DNA from: Rhizobium sp. Leaf306
GTDB taxonomy: Bacteria > Pseudomonadota > Alphaproteobacteria > Rhizobiales > Rhizobiaceae
NCBI RefSeq assembly: GCF_001423425.1
Contig: NZ_LMNX01000001.1
Coordinates: forward strand, 1,074,970-1,138,969
DNA: 64,000 nucleotides
Reading direction: 5' to 3'
The notes below the pieces were generated by a model. It was not told where the DNA came from. It saw nothing but the letters and a program-made list of their open reading frames with translations, and ran no database searches. The position numbers and the translations under genes are program-made. Below are positions 55,132 to 63,865 of this stretch, piece by piece; position 1 is the first letter of the stretch; each line of letters opens with the position of its first letter.

Positions 55132-56790
55132 ATGAAACACTTCACCTCATTCACCCCTCCCCGAACGCGGGAGGGGCATAACCACTCCCCAGGTTGTCGC
55201 CAGCACCCGCTGGACGACGGGCTTGCTTGCGGCTGCCTTCTTCCTTCCGGGAAAAGCAGCGGATATCTGGTTCGGCTGGTTTTGCCGCTGCTTTCAGGCG
55301 CTCTGTTTCTGATCCCCATCGTCGCCACCGGTGGCGACAGCATTTTTCCGACGTCGCGCACCGATCTCAACCCGAAAGACCAGAAGCGGGTGGAGAGCGT
55401 GACGCGTGCCACGACGGACTTCTCCAAGCCTGAGCAGTTCGAGCTGATGGCCGGCGGCGGGGCAACGACCAAGGCCAGCGTCAACGGCAATATCTTCTCG
55501 CATTTTTCCGCCAACATCACGTTCGAGGAAGAGCAGGAGTTCAAGCTCGGCAATGCGCTGTTCACCAAGCTCTGGGTGTCTTCCCCCTCGTCGACCCAGG
55601 CCTCTGACGGGTTGGGGCCGCTGTTCAATGCGCGGGCCTGCCAGAGCTGCCACCTGAAGGACGGCCGCGGGCATCCGCCAGAAGGTGCCGCAGACGCGAC
55701 ATCGATGTTCCTGCGGCTGGCCCGCCCGGCCCGGACCGACGACGAACGCGCGGCAATCGCCGATTATCGCAAGCTCAACTTTCCGGATGCGGTCTATGGC
55801 GAGCAGTTGCAGGATCTGGCAGTCCCCGGCCTTCAGGCCGAAGGCCGACTGCAGATTGCCTATCAGGACCTGCCGGTGACACTTGCTGATGGCGAGGTGG
55901 TCACTCTGCGCAAGCCCAGCTATTCGGTGAGCGACCTGGGGTTTGGCCCGATGGAGGGCGACGTCACACTTTCGCCGCGCGTGGCCCCGCCGATGATCGG
56001 CATGGGTCTCATCCAGGCGATCCACGAGGCCGACCTGCTAGATAACGCCGATCCCGACGATCAGGACGGTGACGGTATTTCGGGCAAGGCCGCGCTGGTG
56101 CGCGACCACAAGAGCGGCGAGCTGAAGATCGGCCGTTTCGGCTTCAAGGCGCAGAACGCGTCCATCCGCGACCAGAGTTCATCGGCCTTCGTCGGCGACA
56201 TCGGTATCTCGACGCCGGACGATCCGTTCGATCACGGCGACTGCAGGAAGGCGCAGAGCGACTGTCTGGCCCTGCCGACCGGTGTCCAGCCGCGGCTCGG
56301 CCCTGTGGAAGCACCTGATCCAGTGCTGCCGCTCGTCACCTTCTACTCGGAAAACCTCGCCGTGCCCGCGCGACGCGATATCGGCGATGCCGGCGTGCTG
56401 AAGGGCAAGCAGCTGTTTTATCAGGCGGGCTGTGCTTCCTGTCACATGCCGAAATTCGTGACCCGCCGCGATGCGGGAAACAAGGCGCATGCGTTCCAGC
56501 TGATCTGGCCCTATTCCGACTTCCTGCTGCACGACATGGGCGAAGGCCTTGCCGATGGCCAGCAGGTGGGCGTGGCGAACGGGCGGGAATGGCGCACCCA
56601 GCCGCTCTGGGGCATCGGCTTGACGCAGACCGTCAATGGGCACACGTTCTTCCTGCATGACGGGCGGGCGCGAAACCTGACCGAGGCAATTCTCTGGCAT
56701 GGCGGCGAGGCAGAGAAGGCACGTGATGCCTTTGCATCGCTTTCCAAAGATGATCGCGCTTCTCTTCTCACCTTCCTGGAGTCACTCTGA
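55132..56790 (+). CDS. di-heme oxidoreductase (c-type, COG3488-like)
   Basis: 552 residues from the ATG at 55132. Two heme c motifs CQSCH (170-174) and CASCH (434-438) are present, with a calcium-binding-like acidic loop NADPDDQDGDG (305-315). Family COG3488 (thiol oxidoreductase, di-heme cytochrome) is usually found with imelysins. The N-terminal 45 residues look unlike a protein segment: they contain a DNA stem-loop and precede a hydrophobic signal-like stretch (46-67). The true start may be further in. It overlaps the next gene by one base (TGATG). Confidence 0.85.
   Translation: MKHFTSFTPPRTREGHNHSPGCRQHPLDDGLACGCLLPSGKSSGYLVRLVLPLLSGALFLIPIVATGGDSIFPTSRTDLNPKDQKRVESVTRATTDFSKPEQFELMAGGGATTKASVNGNIFSHFSANITFEEEQEFKLGNALFTKLWVSSPSSTQASDGLGPLFNARACQSCHLKDGRGHPPEGAADATSMFLRLARPARTDDERAAIADYRKLNFPDAVYGEQLQDLAVPGLQAEGRLQIAYQDLPVTLADGEVVTLRKPSYSVSDLGFGPMEGDVTLSPRVAPPMIGMGLIQAIHEADLLDNADPDDQDGDGISGKAALVRDHKSGELKIGRFGFKAQNASIRDQSSSAFVGDIGISTPDDPFDHGDCRKAQSDCLALPTGVQPRLGPVEAPDPVLPLVTFYSENLAVPARRDIGDAGVLKGKQLFYQAGCASCHMPKFVTRRDAGNKAHAFQLIWPYSDFLLHDMGEGLADGQQVGVANGREWRTQPLWGIGLTQTVNGHTFFLHDGRARNLTEAILWHGGEAEKARDAFASLSKDDRASLLTFLESL
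55154..55176. repeat. stem-loop inside the doubtful 5' part of the di-heme gene
   Basis: CCCCTCCC (55154-55161) and GGGAGGGG (55169-55176) form a perfect 8-bp stem with a seven-base loop. If the real start codon is downstream, this is an intercistronic hairpin between the first imelysin and the cytochrome gene. Confidence 0.6.
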
Positions 56791-57896
56791 TGCGCAAGAT
56801 CTTCGCGGCCGGCCTGGCTCTGCTGCTGTCCACAACGGCGCAGGCGCAGGATGCCGACAGCGTGCCGGCGGTCGAGCTTCCGGCAGCAGCCGTCACGAAA
56901 GTGATGACCGCGGCCGTCAACGGGTTTATCCGGCCGGGCTATGATGCCTTCGAGACGTCTGCGCAGGACGTGGCCGACAAGAGTGCTGCGCTCTGCAAGG
57001 CGCCTTCAGTCGCCAATCTCAACGTCGTCAAAACTGCATTCCGCGCGCTCGTCGTCAGCTGGGGGTCGATCGAGATCGTCCGCACTGGACCGATCATCGA
57101 GCAGAACCGGTTCGAGCGGGTGCTGTTTTATCCCGACCGCAAGAGCACCGGTCTGAAGCAGGTGCAGGCTGTGCTTGCCAAGAAGGACGAGACGGCGACG
57201 GACCCGACGACGCTTGCCTCCAAAAGCGTTGCAACACAGGGTCTCGGCGCACTCGAATATCTGCTCTACGGCACCAATGCCGATAGCGATCTTCTAGAGG
57301 CCGAGAATGCATTTCGCTGCCGATATGCCGCCGCAGCCGCGCAGAACGTTGCCAATGTCGCAAAGGAAGTGGCCGGTATCTGGGACGCGCCGGATGGCAT
57401 CGCCAAGACGTGGGAACAGCCGGGACCCGACAATCCAGCCTTTCGCACAGGCGGCGAGGCGATAACCGCATTGCTCGGTATTCTGGTCCATGGCGCGGAG
57501 GCCGTGCGCGACCAGCGGATCGAGACATTCTACAAGGGTGCCGGCAAGGCGACGTTTCCGAAACAGGCGCTGTTCTGGCGTTCGCAAAACACCTGGGACA
57601 GCCTGCACGGCAATCTTGATGGATTGTCAAAGCTGCTCGCCACGTCGGGCATGGTCGAGCTGCTGCAGGAAAAGGACCGACCGGTCGTCGCGGCAACGCA
57701 GGCCAGATTGCAGTCGATGATCGCCACGGCCCGCACCGTCATGCCCAATATCGAAGTGGCGGTCGAAAACCCCAGCGAACAGGCGAAGCTTCAATCGCTT
57801 CTCGACGGCGGCAAGGACGTGATCGCCAAGCTGAACGACGGTTATGGCGGCGCGATCGGGCTTTCCTCCGGCTTCTCGTTTGCAGACGGCGACTAG
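56790..57896 (+). CDS. imelysin family protein, second copy (HxxE lost)
   Basis: 368 residues. A clear signal peptide (about 1-20, AQAQ) is present. The imelysin fold is recognisable, but the HxxE position reads GLGALEYLLYG (151-161), where the first copy has GYHAIEFLLWG: the His is replaced by Gly while the Glu remains. It is therefore unlikely to bind metal in the same way, and may be a structural or cytochrome-docking partner. It starts within the stop codon of the di-heme gene and ends three bases before the DUF1513 gene. Confidence 0.85.
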   Translation: MRKIFAAGLALLLSTTAQAQDADSVPAVELPAAAVTKVMTAAVNGFIRPGYDAFETSAQDVADKSAALCKAPSVANLNVVKTAFRALVVSWGSIEIVRTGPIIEQNRFERVLFYPDRKSTGLKQVQAVLAKKDETATDPTTLASKSVATQGLGALEYLLYGTNADSDLLEAENAFRCRYAAAAAQNVANVAKEVAGIWDAPDGIAKTWEQPGPDNPAFRTGGEAITALLGILVHGAEAVRDQRIETFYKGAGKATFPKQALFWRSQNTWDSLHGNLDGLSKLLATSGMVELLQEKDRPVVAATQARLQSMIATARTVMPNIEVAVENPSEQAKLQSLLDGGKDVIAKLNDGYGGAIGLSSGFSFADGD

Positions 57897-57899
57897 GCC

Positions 57900-58985
57900 A
57901 TGAACTGGCGCGGCGAAACGATCGATCGACGCGGTTTCCTGAAGGCGGCAGGCGTTGCCTTTACCGCGGCACTTCAACCGGGCTCGCTGATGGCGCTGGA
58001 ACGGGCGGACGCGGTTTATGCCTCGGGTTTTCGTGCGCCCGATGGTTCGTTCGGCATTGCGACCGTGTCGGAGCGCGGCGAGATCATCGACCGTGTTCCC
58101 CTGCCCGCGCGGGCACATGGCATGGCCTTCAGTGAGGCGACCGGTCGAACGGTCGCGTTTGCCCGACGGCCTGGGACCTTCGCCATGGTGTTCGATGCGG
58201 CACGCCGGGCGGAGCCTGTCATGATCACGGCACCGGAGGGGCGACATTTCTACGGGCACGGGCATTTCTCGCCGGATGGCACCAGGCTCTACGCGAGCGA
58301 GAACGACTTCGACGCCAATCGCGGCATGATCGGGGTCTATGACGGAACCGACGGCTTCCGCCGCATCGGCGAATTCGATGCCCATGGTGTCGGTACCCAC
58401 GATATGACCGTCTCCGACGACGGATCGGTGCTGGTCATCGCCAATGGCGGTATCGAGACGCATCCGGATTTCGGCCGCACCAAGCTCAATCTCGATCGTA
58501 TGGAGCCGTCGCTGGTGCTGCTGGACGCAAGATCCGGCGCGCTGATCCAGAAACACCTGATGCCGCCGGCGCTACCCCAGCTTTCCACACGGCATCTGGA
58601 CATTGCCGATAGTGGCCGCATCTGGTTTGCCTGCCAGTGGGAAGGTGCGCGCAACGCATTGCCGCCGCTTGCCGGCTGGTTTTCGAAGGGCGAGGACATC
58701 GCATTCCTCGACCTGCCCGAACAAACCACGGTCCGGCTTGGCAACTATGTGGGTGCGATTGCCGTCAATCGTCGCGAGGCGCTGGTCGGCCTGACATCAC
58801 CGGTCGGCGGTGCGGCGGTGACGCTGGATGCAAGGACCGGTCAACTGCTCAAGGAGGAGACGGTGCGGGAGGCTGCGGGCGTCGCACCGGCCGCGCATGG
58901 CATCGCGGTGTCGACCTATGACGGGCGTTTCAACGAGACAAGAAGCCGGATAGCCTGGGACCAGCACATCGTTCGCATCGGATGA
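57900..58985 (+). CDS. Tat-exported DUF1513 (YncE-like beta-propeller) protein
   Basis: 361 residues. The N-terminus carries a twin-arginine signal DRRGFLKAAG (9-18). The rest is a beta-propeller-like protein with repeats such as GHGHFSPDGTRLYASENDF and GTHDMTVSDDGSVLVIANGGIETHPD. Folding before export, implied by Tat, suggests a cofactor. DUF1513 genes are commonly seen next to imelysin/di-heme genes; the role is unknown. Last gene of the operon; three bases after the second imelysin. Confidence 0.88.
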   Translation: MNWRGETIDRRGFLKAAGVAFTAALQPGSLMALERADAVYASGFRAPDGSFGIATVSERGEIIDRVPLPARAHGMAFSEATGRTVAFARRPGTFAMVFDAARRAEPVMITAPEGRHFYGHGHFSPDGTRLYASENDFDANRGMIGVYDGTDGFRRIGEFDAHGVGTHDMTVSDDGSVLVIANGGIETHPDFGRTKLNLDRMEPSLVLLDARSGALIQKHLMPPALPQLSTRHLDIADSGRIWFACQWEGARNALPPLAGWFSKGEDIAFLDLPEQTTVRLGNYVGAIAVNRREALVGLTSPVGGAAVTLDARTGQLLKEETVREAAGVAPAAHGIAVSTYDGRFNETRSRIAWDQHIVRIG

Positions 58986-59022
58986 TCTTTCCGGCCGCTC
59001 AAACCGCTCTATCTGAGGGTAC

Positions 59023-59475
59023 ATGCGCAAACCTATTGTCTACGGTCTCTTCATCATCGCGTCGGTCGCCGTCGGCGTGATCAGCGGCGTCAGCAACATT
59101 CCCGGCGAATGGTACCAACAGCTGAACAAGCCGTTCTTCAATCCGCCGAACTGGATCTTCGGACCGGTCTGGACGGTTCTTTACGGCATGATCGGCGCAG
59201 CGCTTGCCTCTACCTGGTACGACCAGAACAACACTCGAAGGCTGGTCGTGTTTGCGGTGCAGGCCGTCCTGAACCTGCTCTGGTCTCCGGCCTTCTTCGG
59301 GATGCAGAACCCGGTTCTCGGCCTCACCATCATCGTGCCTATGCTCGCTTTCATCCTGCTGTTCATCGCCATGAGCTGGCGGCCGAACCGCACGGCCGCG
59401 CTGCTGTTCGTGCCCTATGCGCTGTGGGTCGCGTTTGCGACGATGCTCAATATTTCGATCGTCATGCTCAACTGA
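59023..59475 (+). CDS. tspO: TspO/MBR family protein
   Basis: 150 residues with five membrane segments. It has the TspO signature WYQQLNKPFFNPPNWIFGPVWTVLYGMIGAALA and LLWSPAFFG, plus a LNISIVMLN end. In Rhodobacter and Sinorhizobium TspO is a tetrapyrrole-binding sensor/regulator. It is 37 bases after the DUF1513 gene on the same strand; heme or porphyrin handling next to a heme/iron operon is suggestive but not proven. Confidence 0.92.
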   Translation: MRKPIVYGLFIIASVAVGVISGVSNIPGEWYQQLNKPFFNPPNWIFGPVWTVLYGMIGAALASTWYDQNNTRRLVVFAVQAVLNLLWSPAFFGMQNPVLGLTIIVPMLAFILLFIAMSWRPNRTAALLFVPYALWVAFATMLNISIVMLN

Positions 59476-59545
59476 CGAGCCGAGACCAAACCGGCTTGCC
59501 GATACCCGCCCGGCATGGCACCTTGCCCCGATCAAAGGGGCAGGC

Positions 59546-59995
59546 ATGAGCATTCTCGAAACAGGCGATTTTCGCGAGCGTATTCGCCAGAGTTTTGACC
59601 GGCAGGGCGCGATGGCGATGCTCGATGCGGAGCTCACCCGGGTCGAGCAGGCGATGATCGAGATCGAGCTGCCCTATAGCGAGAAGCTCACCCAACAGCA
59701 TGGGTTTCTGCATGCCGGCGTGATTTCGGCGGCCCTCGACACGGCCTGCACCTATGCCGCCTACACGACGATTGCACCTGACGCTTCGATCCTGACGATC
59801 GAGTTCAAGGTGAACCTGTTGTCGCCGGGACGTGGAGAGCGCTTTCTGTTTCGCGGCGAAATCACCAAACCGGGGTCGACGATCATCGTTGCGGACGGGC
59901 GTGGTTATGCGATCAGTGACGGGCCGGCAAAACTCATTGCGTCCATGACCGCATCGATGATGGTCATCCGCGGCAGGCAGGATATCGTCGGATGA
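59546..59995 (+). CDS. PaaI/YdiI family thioesterase
   Basis: 149 residues, hotdog fold: LTQQHGFLHAGVISAALDTACTYAAYTT contains the HGG/HAG active-site loop, and TIEFKVNLLSPGRGERF follows. Acyl-CoA thioesterase of unknown chain specificity. The ATG at 59546 has AAAGGGGC ahead. Its last four bases overlap the mtnN start (ATGA). Confidence 0.85.
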   Translation: MSILETGDFRERIRQSFDRQGAMAMLDAELTRVEQAMIEIELPYSEKLTQQHGFLHAGVISAALDTACTYAAYTTIAPDASILTIEFKVNLLSPGRGERFLFRGEITKPGSTIIVADGRGYAISDGPAKLIASMTASMMVIRGRQDIVG

Positions 59996-60630
59996 ATTTC
60001 GAACTCAAATCGGTCGCGGGCGGAAAAGTCATGTTCGTCATGGCGGTCGACGCCGAATATGGTCCGCATCTCAAGAACCGGATCAAGCCGCTGATGACCG
60101 GCGTCGGCCCGGTGGAGGCGGCGGCCGTCTTGTCGCGTGCGCTGACACGGCTGGAGGCGGAAAGCCGGTTGCCGGATCTGGTCGTGTCGCTCGGCTCCGC
60201 CGGATCGCGCAGTCTCGAGCAGACGGAAGTCTATCAGGTTTCCTCCGTCGCCTATCGCGACATGGACGCCTCCCCGCTCGGTTTCGAAAAGGGACGCACG
60301 CCGTTTCTCGATCACCCGGCGGTCATTCCGATGACGCTTCGCATCCCCGGCATTGCGGAAGCCTCGCTTTCGACCGGCGGCAATATCGTGTCGGGAGCCG
60401 CCTATGATCTCGTGGCAGCCGACATGGTGGACATGGAGACCTTTGCGGTGCTGCGATGCTGCCAGCTTTTCGGTCTTCCACTGATCGGTCTGCGGGGCAT
60501 TTCCGACGGCAAGGCAGAGCTGAAGCATGTCGACAACTGGACGGAATATCTTCATGTGATCGACGAGAAGCTTGCCGCAGTCATCGACCGGCTTGAAAAC
60601 GCCCTCGAAAGCGGCGATTTGGCGCTCTGA
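59992..60630 (+). CDS. 5'-methylthioadenosine/S-adenosylhomocysteine nucleosidase-like protein
   Basis: 212 residues, nucleoside phosphorylase fold. VMAVDAEYGPHLKNRIKPLMTGVGPVEAAAVLSRAL, VSLGSAGSRSLEQ, STGGNIVSG and the purine-site VDMETFAVLRCCQLFGLPLIGLRGISDG are conserved; the catalytic Glu and Asp are present. It likely cleaves MTA/SAH, though the family also includes other nucleosidases. Overlaps the thioesterase gene by four bases. Confidence 0.82.
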   Translation: MNFELKSVAGGKVMFVMAVDAEYGPHLKNRIKPLMTGVGPVEAAAVLSRALTRLEAESRLPDLVVSLGSAGSRSLEQTEVYQVSSVAYRDMDASPLGFEKGRTPFLDHPAVIPMTLRIPGIAEASLSTGGNIVSGAAYDLVAADMVDMETFAVLRCCQLFGLPLIGLRGISDGKAELKHVDNWTEYLHVIDEKLAAVIDRLENALESGDLAL

Positions 60631-60670
60631 CGCAGTTGCACAAAAGCCAGTTTTTCTCTAAAGGCTCGCC

Positions 60671-62260
60671 ATGACCCAGACAACACCCTTGGTAGCTCAT
60701 CCCGACAGCATTCTCATCATCGATTTCGGCAGCCAGGTGACGCAGCTGATTGCGCGTCGCGTGCGCGAAGCGGGTGTGTATTGCGAGATCCACCCATTTC
60801 AGAGTGCCGCGGACGCCTTCGACAGGATGGCGCCGAAGGGCGTGATCTTTTCCGGCGGCCCGGCATCGGTCACGACAGAGGGTAGCCCGCGCGCACCGCA
60901 GGCGGTGTTCGACAGCGGCGTTCCAATCCTTGGCATCTGCTACGGTCAGCAGACTCTGGCAACCCAGCTCGGCGGCGTCGTTGAGGGTGGCCATGCCGCC
61001 GAATTCGGTCGCGCCGATGTCGAGATCAAGAAATCCAGCCCGCTGTTTGATGGGTTCTGGGAACAGGGCGGACGCTATCCGGTCTGGATGAGCCATGGTG
61101 ACCGCGTTACGCAGTTGCCGGATGGCTTCGAAGTGATCGCCACATCCGAAAACGCGCCGTTCGCGATCGCTGCCGACGAGAGCCGTCGCTATTATACGAC
61201 GATGTTCCATCCGGAAGTGGTGCACACGCCCGATGGCGCCAAGCTTCTCTCCAATTTCGTGCACAAGATCGTCGGCCTGAAATCCGACTGGACCATGGCT
61301 GCCTACAAGGCCGAAATGATCCGCAAGATCCAGGAACAGGTGGGCACCGAGCGCGTCATCTGCGGCCTGTCCGGCGGCGTCGATTCATCCGTTGCCGCTA
61401 TTCTGATCCATGAGGCGATCGGCGACCAGCTGACCTGCATCTATGTCGACCACGGCCTGATGCGCCAAGGCGAGACCGAACAGGTCGTCGGCATGTTCCG
61501 CGATGCCTATAACATCCCGCTCGTGGCCGTAGATGCATCCGACCTGTTCCTGACGCAGCTGGCCGGCGTTTCCGACCCTGAGGTCAAGCGCAAGACGATC
61601 GGACGCCTGTTCATCGAGGTTTTCGAGGCGGAAGCGGCCAAGATTGCTTCCGACGGCAAGGGCGCGCCGCGCTTCCTCGCACAGGGCACGCTCTACCCTG
61701 ACGTTATCGAGAGCGTTTCGTTCTCCGGCGGCCCGTCGGTCACCATCAAGAGCCACCACAATGTCGGCGGCCTTCCTGAGCGCATGAACATGCAGTTGGT
61801 GGAGCCGCTGCGCGAACTGTTCAAGGACGAAGTGCGCGCGCTGGGCCGTGAGCTTGGCCTGCCGGAAAGCTTTATCGGCCGCCACCCGTTCCCGGGTCCA
61901 GGCCTTGCCATCCGCTGCCCCGGTGGGATTACCCGCGAAAAGCTTGATATCCTGCGCAAGGCGGATGCGATCTATCTCGACGAAATCCGCAAGGCCGGTC
62001 TCTACGACACGATCTGGCAGGCATTCGCGGTGCTGCTGCCGGTCCAGACCGTCGGCGTGATGGGCGACTACCGCACCTACGACTTCGTCTGTGCACTCCG
62101 CGCTGTAACCTCGGTCGACGGCATGACGGCCGACTTCTACCCCTACGACATGAACTTCCTCGGTCGTGCGGCCACCCGCATCATCAACGAAGTCCGCGGC
62201 ATCAACCGCGTCGTCTACGACGTGACCAGCAAGCCGCCCGGCACGATCGAGTGGGAATAG
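60671..62260 (+). CDS. guaA: GMP synthase (glutamine-hydrolysing)
   Basis: 529 residues. The N-terminal GATase has [29 protein letters not shown], the nucleophile Cys in GICYGQQ and the His in FHPEV. The ATP-pyrophosphatase has [10 protein letters not shown], and the dimerisation domain ends [14 protein letters not shown]. It makes GMP from XMP. A stem-loop follows. Confidence 0.97.
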   Translation: MTQTTPLVAHPDSILIIDFGSQVTQLIARRVREAGVYCEIHPFQSAADAFDRMAPKGVIFSGGPASVTTEGSPRAPQAVFDSGVPILGICYGQQTLATQLGGVVEGGHAAEFGRADVEIKKSSPLFDGFWEQGGRYPVWMSHGDRVTQLPDGFEVIATSENAPFAIAADESRRYYTTMFHPEVVHTPDGAKLLSNFVHKIVGLKSDWTMAAYKAEMIRKIQEQVGTERVICGLSGGVDSSVAAILIHEAIGDQLTCIYVDHGLMRQGETEQVVGMFRDAYNIPLVAVDASDLFLTQLAGVSDPEVKRKTIGRLFIEVFEAEAAKIASDGKGAPRFLAQGTLYPDVIESVSFSGGPSVTIKSHHNVGGLPERMNMQLVEPLRELFKDEVRALGRELGLPESFIGRHPFPGPGLAIRCPGGITREKLDILRKADAIYLDEIRKAGLYDTIWQAFAVLLPVQTVGVMGDYRTYDFVCALRAVTSVDGMTADFYPYDMNFLGRAATRIINEVRGINRVVYDVTSKPPGTIEWE

Positions 62261-62267
62261 GCCTTTA

Positions 62268-62299
62268 GTGACCGGCCGCATCACTCAGCGGCCTGTCAC
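62268..62299 (+). terminator. stem-loop after guaA
   Basis: GTGACCGGCCGC (62268-62279) pairs with GCGGCCTGTCAC (62288-62299) with one mismatch. It starts eight bases after the guaA stop. No T run follows. Confidence 0.55.
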
Positions 62300-62325
62300 C
62301 TCCCAATCCCTTCCCGGATATCCCT

Positions 62326-62916
62326 ATGCTCCGCAGCCTCTATGACTGGACGCTGGCGCTCAGCGCCCGCAAGTCCGCAAGCGTGTGGCTTGCGGTCATC
62401 GCCTTCGTCGAAAGCTCTGTCTTCCTGGTGCCGGCGGATGTGCTGTTTCTGCCCATGGCGCTCGCGAGACCAGAGCGCGCCTGGCGCTACGCCCTGATCG
62501 CTACAACGTTTTCGGTCCTCGGTGGCATTGCGGGCTGGTGGATCGGGTTTTTCGCTTTCGATGCGATCGCTGTGCCGATCCTCGAATTCTGGGGCAAGCT
62601 CGATACGTTCAACGAGCTGAAGTCCGGCATCACCTACGAGACGATCCTGCTGATGCTGGTCACCTCAGGCTTTGCGCATCTGCCGCCGATCAAGGTGGTC
62701 ACGATCCTGTCCGGTGCCGTGCATGTCAACATCTGGCTGTTCATCGCGGCGGCCGTGGTGACCCGTGGTGCCCGCTTCTTTCTCCTGGCATGGCTCCTGC
62801 GCCGCCACGGCGAGAGCATCCGGCACTTCATCGAGAAGCGGCTCGGGAAGATCGCACTGATCGGCGCCGTCGTGCTGATCGCCGTCTATTGCGCCTACAA
62901 GATGCTGATGAGCTGA
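62326..62916 (+). CDS. YqaA-type DedA/SNARE-associated family membrane protein
   Basis: 196 residues with about five hydrophobic segments. VIAFVESSVFLVPADVLFLPMALARPERAWRYALIATTFSVLGGIAGWWIGFFAFD is the DedA-like core found in YqaA proteins, and RFFLLAWLLRRHGESI closes it. DedA proteins are linked to undecaprenyl/lipid carrier flipping, and YqaA may be similar. Follows guaA. Confidence 0.82.
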   Translation: MLRSLYDWTLALSARKSASVWLAVIAFVESSVFLVPADVLFLPMALARPERAWRYALIATTFSVLGGIAGWWIGFFAFDAIAVPILEFWGKLDTFNELKSGITYETILLMLVTSGFAHLPPIKVVTILSGAVHVNIWLFIAAAVVTRGARFFLLAWLLRRHGESIRHFIEKRLGKIALIGAVVLIAVYCAYKMLMS

Positions 62917-63171
62917 GTTGGCGCGACGCCAGCTCGTCTATGCTATCAGGCAGCGTGGGCGCGCCTGGCCTAGTATCATTATTTTTGCGGGGAAGTTTGT
63001 GGCTTGATCGCCTATTGGCTTTCGAAACAAGCCATGCGTTTAGCGGGATGGTGACCTGCTCTGGCTGAAGGGCTCAGCCGGGTCGTATCATCAGCGCTTA
63101 TGGTGTGGTGAAGGATTACGCCACACATGTCCGGCAGGAGCTTTCCCGCCGGGCGGTCTTTGGAAGTATGA

Positions 63172-63336
63172 TTAGCGAACCTTGCGGAAAGCCTGGGGAT
63201 CGATGCCGAGGATCTCGAGGTCACGGGCGTGCGGACGACGGTTGTTCTCGACAGCAGCGGATGCGGAGACGGCAGCGCCGAACAGTGCAAATGCACGACC
63301 GAATGCGCCAACGCGGTTCTTGATAGATGCAGACAT
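63172..63336 (-). CDS. 54-residue DUF1127-like small protein
   Basis: A short frame of 54 codons, starting MSASIKNRVGAFGRAFALFGAA and ending DLEILGIDPQAFRKVR. AAGGAG lies seven bases before the ATG. The C-terminus follows the DUF1127 pattern (x-L-x-x-L-G-I-D-x-x-x-x-R-x-V-R), a family of small Arg-rich proteins abundant in Rhizobiaceae that affect RNA and phosphate/carbon metabolism. The N-terminal half is Ala-rich. No terminator is obvious; a hairpin (CCGGCGGGA / TCCTGCCGG) is about 20 bases after the stop. Confidence 0.6.
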   Translation of the reverse strand: MSASIKNRVGAFGRAFALFGAAVSASAAVENNRRPHARDLEILGIDPQAFRKVR

Positions 63337-63506
63337 TTGATCTCTCCTTGTGATGTTCCTAAAATAGGCTGCACATTGTGCCTATACAATCGACAAGCTC
63401 ACAGAGGAGGCATGCGCCAATCACATGGCACGGACCTCACAGCATCCATGCCTTGCCTAAACCGAGGTGTCGTTGCTATCGATCGTCATCAACTGAAGAG
63501 GTTTTC

Positions 63507-63860
63507 ATGGCGATCACCATCTATGGCATCAAGAATTGCGACACGATGAAAAAGGCCCGCGCCTGGCTGGATGAGAAGGGCGTTGCCTACACCTTCCACG
63601 ACTACAAGGCGCTCGGTATCGACCCCGATCATCTTGCCGACTGGACGGCGCGCGCCGGTTGGGAACAGGTGCTGAACCGCGCAGGCACCACGTTCAGGAA
63701 GCTGCCCGAGACCGACAAGCTGGATCTCGACCGGGAAAAGGCGATTGCGCTGATGACGGCTCAGCCATCGATGATCAAGCGGCCGATACTGGAAGCGGAT
63801 GGCGAGCTGGTTGTCGGCTTCAAACCGGAAACCTACGCCGCGACATTCACCGAGACCTGA
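63507..63860 (+). CDS. ArsC/Spx-like glutaredoxin-family protein (YffB type)
   Basis: 117 residues, ArsC fold: MAITIYGIKNCDTMKKARAWLDEKGVAYTFHDYKALGI keeps one catalytic Cys; the KR-P motif is MIKRPILEADGELVVGF. This is the YffB/Spx group (often called ArsC family reductase); true arsenate reductase function is not implied. GAAGAGG precedes the ATG at 63507. The ybaK gene starts six bases after its stop. Confidence 0.88.
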   Translation: MAITIYGIKNCDTMKKARAWLDEKGVAYTFHDYKALGIDPDHLADWTARAGWEQVLNRAGTTFRKLPETDKLDLDREKAIALMTAQPSMIKRPILEADGELVVGFKPETYAATFTET

Positions 63861-63865
63861 ATTTC

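Noticed and set aside
62261..62325. Mobile-element attachment site at the guaA 3' end
   Set aside because: guaA is a known integration target, but there is no integrase, tRNA, direct repeat or foreign-looking DNA after it here.
63507..63860. Arsenic resistance operon
   Set aside because: The ArsC-like gene is of the YffB/Spx type and has no arsR, arsB or acr3 neighbour.
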